Positions 48,536 to 58,408 of a DNA stretch of 64,000 nucleotides are shown piece by piece. This DNA comes from Trichopria drosophilae (Eukaryota > Arthropoda > Insecta > Hymenoptera > Diapriidae). Position 1 is the first letter of the stretch; the number at the start of each line of letters is the position of its first letter. The notes under the pieces were generated by a model. The model ran no database searches, was not told the DNA's origin, and saw only the letters and a program-made list of their open reading frames with translations. Position numbers and translations under genes: made by a program. The stretch lies in NCBI GenBank assembly GCA_030407085.1, contig CM059582.1, forward strand, positions 66,029,501-66,093,500, written 5' to 3'.

Positions 48536-50214
48536 TGACCTTGAAAACCTTTTAAGATATATTGATTTAAATAATCGGGTTAATAGACAAATGTTTGTCG
48601 CAGAAGTTATTTTTAATTAAAATTTTGAAACTTCCGGCGCTTTGAGCCACCTCTAAAATTTAACCAATCGCGTTTTGTAAGGGGTCAAAATCAACAGCCA
48701 TGTCCATATTCCATTCCTTTTTATTTTGAATCACCCTAATATATATATATATATATTAGGGCGGTCCTTAAAAATTTTTTTTTCGTGCCGCCCCCCAAAT
48801 CGGTTCCAAATAATTCAAAAACAACCTCTGAATTTTTTCAGATTTTTATTTGGACTCCTAAGGGTCCCACCCGAGCTTTGAAAATTGGCATTTTTTGCCA
48901 AAAAAAAAAAACTTTTTCCCCGTATTTCTACTGGCGTTTTCAACGCAGTCGGTGTAGAATTCTACCAAGTGAGATAACTTTTCTTCGATGTTTTCCGAAG
49001 ACAATGAGCGTAGTCCAAACAAAAACGAACGATTTTCGGCCTAGTTTTTTCGTTTTCAATATTGATAATTTATCCTCACAAAAAATAGTAACACCTTAAA
49101 ATATCCCAATAACTTTGTTCGAATGCATTCTAAAATTATGTACCATGGAATTGCGACTTCCTTGTTGTTTTCCGATTAAAATGACCACTGGTTGAGCCAG
49201 ACGATAATTTTTAGCCAAGATAGAGCATTTTTTATGAATATAGTTTTTCTAGCTAAAATCAGGTAAAGGAAATTAATTTTTAGTTTATTGAATACAACTC
49301 GAAAGAAAAAAATCTGACGATGTTGTACCACAAACGGTCGTTTTCTTTACCTTTTTTCGGTCTAAAACGGTTATTTGTAGACCAAAAAAAAAAAAAATTC
49401 CTGACGTAGTAGAGGTCACTTGAACTTTGCTTCTCTTGGTATGCATGAAATCTGAAAACAGTCATTTTATATTAACTTGTTTAAAACGTGCATTTTTCTT
49501 TTACCACAATATATTTATCTACTAAGGTACCACATTGGGACTTTTTTCGTATTACTACAAAAAACGCGAGTTGTATAACACAATATTATATCATGTGCCA
49601 AGAACTTATTTGCTTTTCCCATAAGAACAACATGAATTTTTTGTAAAAAAAGAAAAACATTGAATGCCAAGAATCACTTGAAACATTTTAGCCGAGTTAT
49701 CAAAATTTTTTTTGAAAATTTGAGAGCTTTTTGAGAAAAAAGTCTTTTTTTCAAAATTCTTGCAAATTTGAAAAAAAAAATTTTCCATATTTGAAGCGAA
49801 AAAATGTCCGAAATTCCAGTGATCACAAATCGGTTAAAAATAATTTTTCTAAATAAAAAAGTATACTAGCGTAAAGGACAAAAGATGGAAAATATGATAA
49901 TCGTTTTTGCAAAATTATGGGATTTTTTTCTTACGAGTTACAGCGAAGAAACATAAATTTTATTTCCTTTTACTTGTCTTCGACCAAAAAGTTTTTTCAT
50001 AAATTTCGATAACTCGGCTAAAATGTTTCAAGTGATTCAATGTTTTCCTGAAAAATAACATCATTTACTCCGGAAATTCTTAAGAATAACGAATTTTTAA
50101 TGCAATAACAATATAGTGAGATAAAAAAATTATTTTGTAATTTTTATGAAAATTCATGTTGTTCGTATGGGAAAAGCAAATAAGTTCTTGGCACATGATA
50201 TAACATAGTGTTAT

Positions 50215-52200
50215 TTTTGTATTGTATTGTATTTATTACAGTCATATTGGAATACATCCTGTTGAGAGGAGAGTTCCGGAATAGACCGGAAGCTAGGTTC
50301 GCATATACAATTAAAACGTTGAAAACACAAAAAGGTAATCGCAGAACGCAAAATAAATAAAAACTAAGATTTAAACAAAAGAGTAAGCTACATACAAGTA
50401 AGCCTAGAAATTAGTTGCCCAGCAGAAATTCTCTTCTGGCATGCGTTGCCTTTACAAATTTAAATAAGGTCTTCGCCGACATAAAATCCGAATCACAAAT
50501 CAGAACGCCAAGTAAAGTGTTCGCAGTACAGGCAGGTACGTAGGAGGCAAAGTCGCGTCGAACTGGTGCGAGCAAAGGGCATTCTGAAAAAATATGTCGA
50601 AGAGAATCTGGAGCATTCAAGTTGCACAAAGAACAGGGCAATTGCGGATTATAGCAGAGACACATACCGGAAACTGAAAGCGAGCGTGAAAAGACTGTTG
50701 CAAGCCTAAGTTGGGCTCTCATCCTTAAACAAGACAGAGGCAGGCGCGGCCGGTACAGCATATACGTCGAGTTAGTGAGCTAACGATAGATCGGTAGCTG
50801 TACGTGCTCGGAGTTAAAGTATCTTGCCAGGTCTTTTGCTCTGCAAGAGTCTGCAAATTTGGCAATCAGACGCGGGCCAGCGTCCGCCCAAGACTCAGCG
50901 CTAAAGCTATCCCGCAGCACAGCAGCCTCCGCCTCATCCAAGAGCCAAAGAAGTTGCGTGAGCCAGTTGCGGGGCTCTTCTGGAGACGCAATGGAGAGTT
51001 CTCTTAGACGGCCGAGTAAGATCTTGGGTAGCGTCAATTTTCGCGAAATTGATAATCGACAGGGACGCGGCAGCTGCGGCCCTTGTACGGATAACAGCGT
51101 CCTCAGTCGGCTGAAGGCCTGACGCTGAGGAAGAAAAAACAATACCTAAGGATCTGTAGGCGCACGTAACTTCGAGTGGTGTATTTTCGAATAGGAAGTC
51201 TCTCGAGAACTGATCGAGTGGACCAGCCCTCCTAAAGCATACTATCTTGGTTTTCTCAGTATTTACGGTGAGCTGATTAATCGAGCAGTAGTCGGAGAGA
51301 ATTCTTAGCTTAAGGCGAAGGTCTGAGGGAGAATAAGCAAGAATTGTAAGATCATCGGCATAAAGCAGCATTAAAAGGTCCGTGGATCTAGTGACATCCA
51401 CTCCGCGCGCATTATTGTTTCAGAAAAAAGTTACTATGTCTGACAGGTACAAAATAAATAATAACGGGCTCAGAATTTCGCCTTGAAGCACGCCTATCGT
51501 TACTTTAAAGCGCGATGTTTCTCCGGATTCGTTTTTATATAAGGCTGACGCAGAGCGATAGAGCGTGCTAAGCACCCTGACGAATTTCGCGCTAACACCA
51601 AGTCCAAGAAGCTTACGCCACAGAAGGGCATGAGAGACGGAGTCAAAGGCTCTCTTAAAGTCTACAAAAAGGCTAAACAGTTTCGTGTTACGCTTCAAAA
51701 CGATTTGCGCGGATGCGAGGAGGCATAAGATATTGTCCTCTGTCCCCCTCCCACCACGGAAGCCGGATTGTTCCTCCGGTGTGTGCCTCTCTGTGTTGCC
51801 CATTTGGACAGGCGTGTACAAAGAATCTGACAGAAAATTTTCGCCAGGGCGTTAGTTATCGCAATTAAACGGTGGTTGGAAGGGACGTTGCGCGCTCCCT
51901 TCTTGTGCAGAGTAAAAATCAGCGAATCAGCCCATCCTGAAGGGAAGGCCTCCGCAGTAAAAATTCTATTGAAGAGCACGAGAAGGAGAGGATGCCATTG
52001 GACGTCCATAAGCTTAAAAAGTTCGGCGGGAATTTTGTCCAGACCAATGGCCTTTCCAACCTTCAGGGCTCCCAAACTGTCCTTGAGTTCGGACACAGAG
52101 AGAGGTGAATCCAGCGCAGGGTCAAAGGTACCGAAATACCGGTCGTGCTTTCACTCTGCCTGTGGAAAAATCTCAAGGAAGTACGCATTCCAGTCTTCGT
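50215..52200 (-). mobile_element. Non-LTR retrotransposon, family C, 5'-truncated
   Basis: A 1,986-bp insertion with an 11-bp target-site duplication CATAGTGTTAT (50204-50214 and 52201-52211). The 3' end on the minus strand has a TACAA-type tail (seen as TTGTATTGTATTGTA). It begins within the RT region, lacking ORF1 and the endonuclease. Related to families A and B but distinct in sequence and tail. Confidence 0.93.
50411..52197 (-). pseudogene. ORF2 (reverse transcriptase end) of family C, broken
   Basis: Pieces in order on the minus strand: LDKIPAELFK and HKKGARN (52096-51850), GFRGGRGTEDN and motif A FVDFKRAFDS (51770-51650), motif B LQGEILSPLLF (51480), an in-frame TGA at 51422-51420, motif C YADD (51360), the C-terminal domain (51142-50780) and a CSLC..H..C knuckle (50640-50590). 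Frame changes occur near 51820-51700, 51140 and 50770. It retains the C-terminal region that is deleted in family A. Confidence 0.88.
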
Positions 52201-53038
52201 CATAGTGTTATACAACTCGCGTTTTCTGAAGTAATATGCAAAAAGTCCCAATGTGGTACTTCAGTTGATAAAAATATTGTAGTTAAAGAAAAATGCATGC
52301 TTTAAACAAGTTAAAATAAAATGACTGTTTCCAGATTTCATGCATACCAAGAGAAGCAAAGTTCAAGTGACCTCTACTACGTCAGGAATTTCTTTTTTTT
52401 TTTGGTCTACAAATAACCGTTTTAGACCGAAAAAAGGTAAACAAAACGACCCGTTGTAGTGCAACATCGTCAGATTTTTTTCTTTCGAGTTGTATTCATT
52501 AAACTAAAAATTAATTTCCTTTACCTGATTTTAGCTAGAAAAAATATCTTCATAAAAAATGCTCTATCTTCACTAAAAATTATCGTTTTTGGTTCAACCG
52601 GTGGTCATTTCAATCGGAAAACAACAAGGAAGCCGTAATTCCATGGTACATAATTTTAGAATGCATTCGAACAAAGTTATTGGGATATTTTAAGGTGTTA
52701 CTATTTTTTGTGAGGAAATATTATCAATATTGAAAACGAAAAAACTAGGCCGAAAATCGTTCGTTTTTGTTTGGACAACGCTCATTGTCTTCGGAAAACA
52801 TCGAAGAAAAGTTATCTCACTTGGTAGAATTCTACACCGACTGCGTTGAAAATGCCAGTAGAAATACGGGAAAAATGTTTTTTTTTTTGCAAAAAATTCC
52901 AATTTTCGAAGCTCGGGTGGGACCCTTAGGAGTCCAAATAAAAATCTGAAAAAATTCAGAGGTTGTTTTTGAATTATTTGGAACCGATTTGGGTGGCGGC
53001 ACGAAAACAAATTTTTAAGGACCGCCCTAATATATATA

Positions 53039-53282
53039 CAGGGTGGACCTCGGCTTGCGGGTCATAGGCATTCCATGTCAAAGAAGTAACTAGATCTGCC
53101 GACTAATCACGCGGTATTTAGAACTTGTCGGCTTTGCTACAATTCTTAATTCTGTTTTGTTATGCATTGTGAGAAATTAAAATCCTGTAGCAAACCCTAA
53201 TTACCACGGGATTAATCGATTGATGATCTAGTTACTTCTTTAACATGGGATGCCTATGACCCGCCAGCCGAGGTCCACCCTG
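53039..53282. mobile_element. 244-bp MITE with long terminal inverted repeats
   Basis: Terminal inverted repeats of about 58 bp starting CAGGGTGGACCTCGGC on both strands (53039 on; ending 53282) with only a few mismatches, flanked by TA on each side. No ORF. The TA target fits the Tc1/mariner group, but the superfamily is inferred. A 63-bp fragment of the same right end is at 56043-56105. Confidence 0.87.

Positions 53283-53316
<34 letters not shown>
53283..53316. repeat. TATA/TG microsatellite
   Basis: TATATATG followed by about thirteen TG repeats at the right edge of the MITE. Confidence 0.9.
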
Positions 53317-53320
<4 letters not shown>

Positions 53321-53580
53321 GCGTAAGCTAACTATATATTTATATACATAGTATATGTATTATACATTACGTGCAACGGTTGTCGTATACTTCGCATTGA
53401 CATTAAGTCCGATCGAGAGTATATATAAGATCTATAAAGTTTAATAATTGTTGACACTAAACAGGGGAACTGAGGGGGTATATAGTTGCGTCTGTACGAG
53501 CGGGCGAAGAAGGGAGTGACGTTTTCGGAGAGGAGAATAAGAGAATTGACGATCGAGAATTTAAAAAAAATGACTATGGA

Positions 53581-53645
53581 GATTGATTGATTGATTGATA
53601 CCGTTTATTTATTGCCCTGGACAAAGCGGTCCGTGGGCAAACTAT
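53581..53645 (-). mobile_element. Short 3' end of a non-LTR retrotransposon
   Basis: GATTGATTGATTGATTGA (53581 on) adjoining CCGTTTATTTATTGCCC. Read on the minus strand this is an AATAAA-containing 3' UTR end with an AATC repeat tail. Only about 65 bp remain. It is followed by ACAGGGTTATCCAAAAG (53653 on), which resembles a MITE end; its partner was not found. Confidence 0.5.
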
Positions 53646-54009
53646 ACAGGGTTATCCAAAAGTACGGAAACGCCTAAAAATCTCAGCGGGAGTGCATTTT
53701 CGGGGAAAATGTTTCATACAAAAGTTTAAGGATTTTTCCCTGGCTATTTAACGGTATCATTATTTTTTAAACGGAAACTGCTATTTTTTATCACGCATTC
53801 AGAAAGAGCAAAAAATTTTACATCCGAATATGATAGGGTCGATTTTTCCGGCAAGGTCACAGGGGTTTCCATTTAAAAAAATAAACTTGACCTCGAGATA
53901 ACCTTCAATTAAAATTAAAATTAAAACAGGGTGATTCTACAATGGCAACCCAGAAGGAAACCGGGGATTCCTGATAAAATGCCAAGCAAATTTTTCTTTT
54001 GAAAAAAGT

Positions 54010-54740
54010 TTCAGGAAAGTAGCGTTTTCACGTTATTCATCATCAATGTCAGCCAATAGAAGCAGAAGATTTCTCATTATCGGGGAGAAATTCGAACCGC
54101 TACATTATCAACGAACCTCCGTGCATACATACATAAAAAATTCGTACCTATAAGACGCACGCTTCTGCTTTCGGGCAATAACCTATGGTTCGAAAATGAC
54201 TGTTATAAATATCGATTGGTTTGCATAACCTAATATTCGGTTTCTAAAAGCTAATAAAAGTATTTAAAAAATGTTGGACGTAATGAAAATGAATGAGAAA
54301 AGTAAAAGCATTCAAAAATTTAATAACTATAAAAAAAGAACTAAAGAAATTCTGACATGAAAAAGAACAATTTTTAAAAATAAAATAATGACTGAATTTT
54401 AAAACTGTTGTAATAATATTTTTTTAAATAAATTGATAAACAGAGGACATAGGTAACTTACATTCACACGAAGAAGATTTGAATCATTTTTTTTTTAAAT
54501 TTCGGATATGTACACATTTGCTTTTTGAGAATAGCAAGCTAATACCATTTGAGGCTAATTCATTGGTTACCTTAACCCTTTGCGGCACAGTGGTTCCAAT
54601 TGGAACCACCTTTTTGTAAACAATTTTTTACGAATTTGAAGAACTTTTTATTGCATTTATCCGCTAATTTTTTTTGTTACATGTTCATGAGATGTTAAAA
54701 TATCAAAATTTATACACAGATTATGTAAAATTATTGTCAT
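54010..54740. repeat. Right arm of the 10-kb-spaced inverted repeat
   Basis: Reverse-complement counterpart of 43930-44650. Includes the TTAA at 54572-54575 that starts the piggyBac-like MITE. Outside the TTAA the two arms still match, to about 54010. A moderate level of substitutions and small indels is visible. Confidence 0.8.
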
Positions 54741-55405
54741 TTTGTTAATAATTAATAAACAAAGTGTAAAAATTGCCATTTTTAGATAAAAAATTCATTA
54801 TTGACGAACCTTTTAGAGAAAATCTTACGAAGCTGCGTACTTGGTGCTTGTGGGGTCGCTGATTACGAATCTGGTTTCAGATATTCAAAATTCAAAATGG
54901 TGGATCCAAGATGGCAGACCCAAATGTGAAAAATTACTCGATCGAGATGAAAATAGGTAGTATTGTGTTTTTGGGGTCGCTGATTGCAAATATGAATTTA
55001 AATTTTGAAAATTCACAATGGCGGATTCAAGATGGCGGATTCAGATTCGTAATCAGCGATACCAAAAACCCCCGAGTACACACTTTCATCTTGATCATGT
55101 AATATTTTACATTTTGTCGGCCATCTTCATGGTTTATATCGATTTCTGATAATTTGTGCTGAATATTCTTATAAAGTGAAAATTTCGCATACATTTCAAA
55201 AATGCTGTTTGAAACATAGAAAGTATCGTTTTAAACAATTCTCGAGGGAATCATTGTTAAATAATCATTGTTTATAACTATTCCTGTAAAATGCGTATGA
55301 TTTGTGCTGAAAATTCTTTGTAAAGTTAACATTTTGCATACACTTCAAGAATACTGTTTAACATAAGGTAAATATGGTTTTGAAACAACTGTATGCCGCA
55401 AGGGG
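54576..55405. mobile_element. piggyBac-like MITE (TTAA-flanked) carrying satellite B and C units
   Basis: Left end CCCTTTGCGGCACAG (54576) after TTAA (54572-54575). Right end ..GTATGCCGCAAGGGG (ending 55405) followed by TTAA (55406-55409), so the ends are imperfect inverted repeats CCCTTTGCGGC / CCCCTTGCGGC with TTAA duplication, the piggyBac signature. Interior: a GGTTCCAATTGGAACC palindrome, satellite C phrases (54850-55080) and about 1.7 satellite B units (55128-55390, reversed). No transposase, so non-autonomous. The ORF at 54911-55102 is satellite C. Confidence 0.75.
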
Positions 55406-55522
55406 TTAATGAATTTAGAGAACTCGGAATCGTGCTAATTTGGTGTGAATGTTTTAACACTTTTTTTAAACATTTTAATAATTTTCAGTTCCTCCGAGTC
55501 TCTTCTCTTCTCCTTTATCTCT

Positions 55523-55952
55523 CGTAACACAAAGTAGACGGTCTGTCTCCTTGCGTTCCCAACTAAATACTTACCTCAAGAAAGAAGAACGAATATTGGT
55601 GCATCGTCCTGTCAACTCGTTTGGTGTCATCGTCCCATCTCGTCCACCTGTCCATGAAGTTGATATACCTGTAAACATAGAAATTATTAATTATTATTGT
55701 TTAAATAAATAATCTGTCAGTGTCGTGAAAGTAATAAGTCATCGTCCAAGGAAGAGGCATATATAGAAGAAAAGTAAACACCATACTTACATGATCAATC
55801 AGCTGTTGTGATGGTCTGCTTCCTCTTGCCGGAACTGCTGCTGGCTGACGTCCTTACCCTGAAACACAAATTTACCAATCCTTACACAAAGAAATAGTTC
55901 TTAATAATTAAAGTTAAAACTTACCGTAATTGCTGCTCCTTTTTGCATTCCT
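55523..55952 (+). repeat. 5' LTR-like direct repeat of Gypsy-2
   Basis: Starts CGTAACACAAAG (the TG of the 3' copy is CG here) and matches 63565-63995 at about 97 percent by eye. Contains a TATA-like ATATATAG at 55759-55766. The match ends at TTGCATTCCT (about 55950), but since the window ends near there in the 3' copy, the true LTR end may lie further right. Confidence 0.75.
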
Positions 55953-56042
55953 GACCCAAGCGAATGCATTTCGGAACACATCCGGACTATCTCGTAGTAA
56001 GGCCAGACTGACGCGTGATTGGTTGACTGACCGAAATACTCG

Positions 56043-56105
56043 ATCGCTATTGGCTACTTCATTAACATGGGATGCCCTATGACCCGTTAGCCGAGGTCCA
56101 CCCTG
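56043..56105. mobile_element. Right-end fragment of the CAGGGTGG MITE
   Basis: CTACTTCATTAACATGGGATGCC to CCACCCTG followed by TA matches the right end of the MITE at 53039-53282. No left end was found upstream. It lies between the 5' LTR-like repeat and gag. Confidence 0.75.
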
Positions 56106-56554
56106 TATGTAGTATAGAAAATAATAATATATGTAATATAAATTTAAAAATATATGCGATATGATATATATGGTGTAATTATTATATGAAAAATTTTACG
56201 TGTATGAAATAATAATTAATTTCTTTCAGGTCCTCTCGTCAACATTAAAAATAAGTTCCTCCCCCTTCTATTAATTATCGGGAAAGTGAAATTATTAAAT
56301 TAGCAAAGATTTTCAAATTTTATTGTATTAGAAAATTACCTCTCCCCTCCCAGTGTTAATTTGAATGTGTGATAACAGTGAATTAAATTTTTTTAAAATA
56401 TTTTTGTTGTTATTATTAAATTTTTTTTATTATTGATTTGAAAATAAAAATTTTTTTTATCAATTTGAATTAATTTAGAATATGTTAATTATTTTTATAT
56501 TGTTTTGTGATAAAATTATTATTTTTTTTTTTATTGTGTGTGTATTAAAAAACA
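56106..56554. other. AT-rich leader between LTR-like repeat and gag
   Basis: No ORF. No tRNA primer-binding site could be identified next to the LTR-like repeat, which is one reason the boundary is uncertain. Confidence 0.5.
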
Positions 56555-58408
56555 ATGGCAGAACAATACCGACTGTTTTGGGATAATCATGTTGCCCACA
56601 ATACCACCCCCACACCGGAAGTACCAACAACTACCACTAGTGCGACAGTCCCAACAATAACCCCTCCAATAATAACTGCAGTACCCATGACTGCAACTTT
56701 TGTGACCACTACCTCTACTGCTTCAGAATCCCGAAAGGCCACTAAAGAGCAATATGAACCCATATTAGAGAGCATTGAACATATACATTTCTTAAATTTT
56801 ATTAAAGAATGTGATAGGGCTGAAATTGCTTTTAGCGGTGCCTTTATGGTAATGCAAGATCGGTTAACACGATACAAGGTGTTAACTACTTACCCCGATT
56901 CTGAAGTTGATTGGAATGAAGCAGTGGATGGTAGAGGTGAAGCATTACCACTTACCCTTGGTGAAGCATTAAGTGACCCAGTTATAGAAAATATAATCCG
57001 GAACCCCTTACAAAATACTGTACCCCCTCGCACCGTTACTACCAGCGCCGCCCAGGAGCTTGGCGCTCGCGTACGGGATCCTTCCCTTATTTTCCCTTCC
57101 GATCGATCTCGCGCGTTTTATAAAGACCACGAATCTTTTATGGAAGATCAGTCCAGTCATCCTGAACCACCTAACTGTTTAAATACCATTTCAAGATCCT
57201 CAACTATCCGTACAATTTCCTTAGCCCCTGCCACTCCTCCCATTATTAACCCAAATATAACCTGTCCTCCTCCCTCTCGTCATACTGTCCATTTTCCCCC
57301 TGACCAAACCTATAATTTATCCCTCCACGATCCTCATGGATGGCCATAGTACAAAGGTTGGCCCCACTCCCCGATTCTTGAAAAATATTCAGACTCCTAC
57401 CAAATCATACTTCGGTTGCTCTGCATGTCCGTCGCAGACAACCGGAGTATGGAATAAAAGCGCGGTAGAGCAATGACGAACCCAAGGTCCAAAATTTTCC
57501 GGAGAGGACGACGAAGACGCCGAAATTTTCCTACTAAAATTAAAGGAATACGGTGTTAGTCGAGAACTCTCCGAGGAAGAACTATTGCGTGCCCTCTCCA
57601 AGGCATTCACTGGATCTGCTTTAAATTGGTATCGAGTAGAGCAGGGAAGCTGGTCCACTTTCGATCAATTTGTCTCCAGTTTTAAATCGGTTTTTGGTCA
57701 GATGCATTCCAAAATAAGTATTCGACGAGATATTTCCCTACGTACCCAAGGTTTAGAAGAATACGCCCGAGACTTTATAGTAGCTTTACGTGGTCTTTTT
57801 AATCTATTATCCACCCCTCCACCCCTTGAACAACAATTAGCTATATGCTGCCACAATTTGCGTCCAGCCCTATCGGAAAGAATTTCGCGAGAAAAAGTAA
57901 ATAATTTCTCAGGATTGTACCAATTATGTAGACATTATGAAAACATAATGCAGAGGGGAAAACAATATAGGCCCCCTCCTTCTGCCTCGCTATCCTTTTG
58001 TCCTACCTATGCCTATAACCCTAATAAAAATAGACCAAAAATTAGAATTGCTGCTACTGATCCAGTTCCTGAAAATTCCCCTTCCTTTCATACTCCAAGC
58101 CCTACCACATCATCGTCGGTCCCACAAACCCCGATTAATCCTTTAAGGCAATATCGTCCAAAAATTCCTCCACCTCCTTCAAACCGGAAAGCAGTGCAAA
58201 AACCAAAATCCCAACCAGAAATTTCTTCCATTCCGCCTCTCAACCCCTAACAAGTGATAGTGTAAGATGTTTTAATTGTAAGAAAATAGGCCATATTTTT
58301 AGAGAATGTCCCGATTCCCTCGGATACTTTTGTTTTATTTGCGGATATCCGGGAAAACCGTCAGTAAATTGCCCATCGTGTGCTCGTAGACATACGGGAA
58401 ACGCGTAG
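56555..58408 (+). pseudogene. Gag of Gypsy-2, frameshifted
   Basis: The start ATG at 56555 follows an AT-rich leader (MAEQYRLFWDN). A Thr/Pro-rich segment is followed by an N-terminal domain shared with Gypsy-1 (CDRAEIAFSG, about codon 90). A TAG at 57347-57349 ends the first frame. From 57477 another frame gives the capsid region: GPKFSGEDDEDAE, FTGSALNWYRV, FDQFVSSFKSVFG and LRTQGLEEYARDFI, the retrotrans_gag pattern. It stops at 58250. In the first frame again, C-x2-C-x4-H-x4-C (58268-58309) is followed by C-x2-C-x9-C-x2-C (58331-58381), then ARRHTGNA and TAG at 58406-58408. Gag packages element RNA in cytoplasmic particles. Confidence 0.87.

Larger units (their letters stand above)
46898..48736. 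mobile_element. Possible TA-flanked DNA element containing satellite C
   Basis: The left end (GGGTGACCG at 46898, preceded by TA) and the following 100 bp resemble the left end of the palindromic element at 48759 (same order: CCCCC..AAATCG, CAGATTTTTATTT..ACTCC). A matching end TCACCC followed by TA occurs at 48731-48738. The terminal inverted repeat is only about 7-8 bp, so the right boundary is tentative. It holds a G-run at 47247-47258, the weak ORF below and the satellite C array. Confidence 0.4.
48759..53027. mobile_element. Palindromic (foldback-like) DNA element
   Basis: Left arm 48759 to about 49710 is matched in reverse complement by about 50010-50203 plus 52212-53027, so each arm is roughly 0.95-1.0 kb with a loop of about 300 bp. 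Ends are GGGCGGTCC and its complement, flanked by TA. It is interrupted in the right arm by the non-LTR family C insertion (50215-52200); without it the element is about 2.27 kb. Arm-encoded ORFs (48785-49099 plus; 52690-53010 minus) are mirror images with an identical C-terminal half and no recognised domain. No transposase was seen. Confidence 0.85.

Noticed and set aside
48785..49099. 104-codon ORF paired with a similar ORF at 52690-53010
   Set aside because: Similarity follows from the inverted-repeat arms, and the proteins match no family I recognise.
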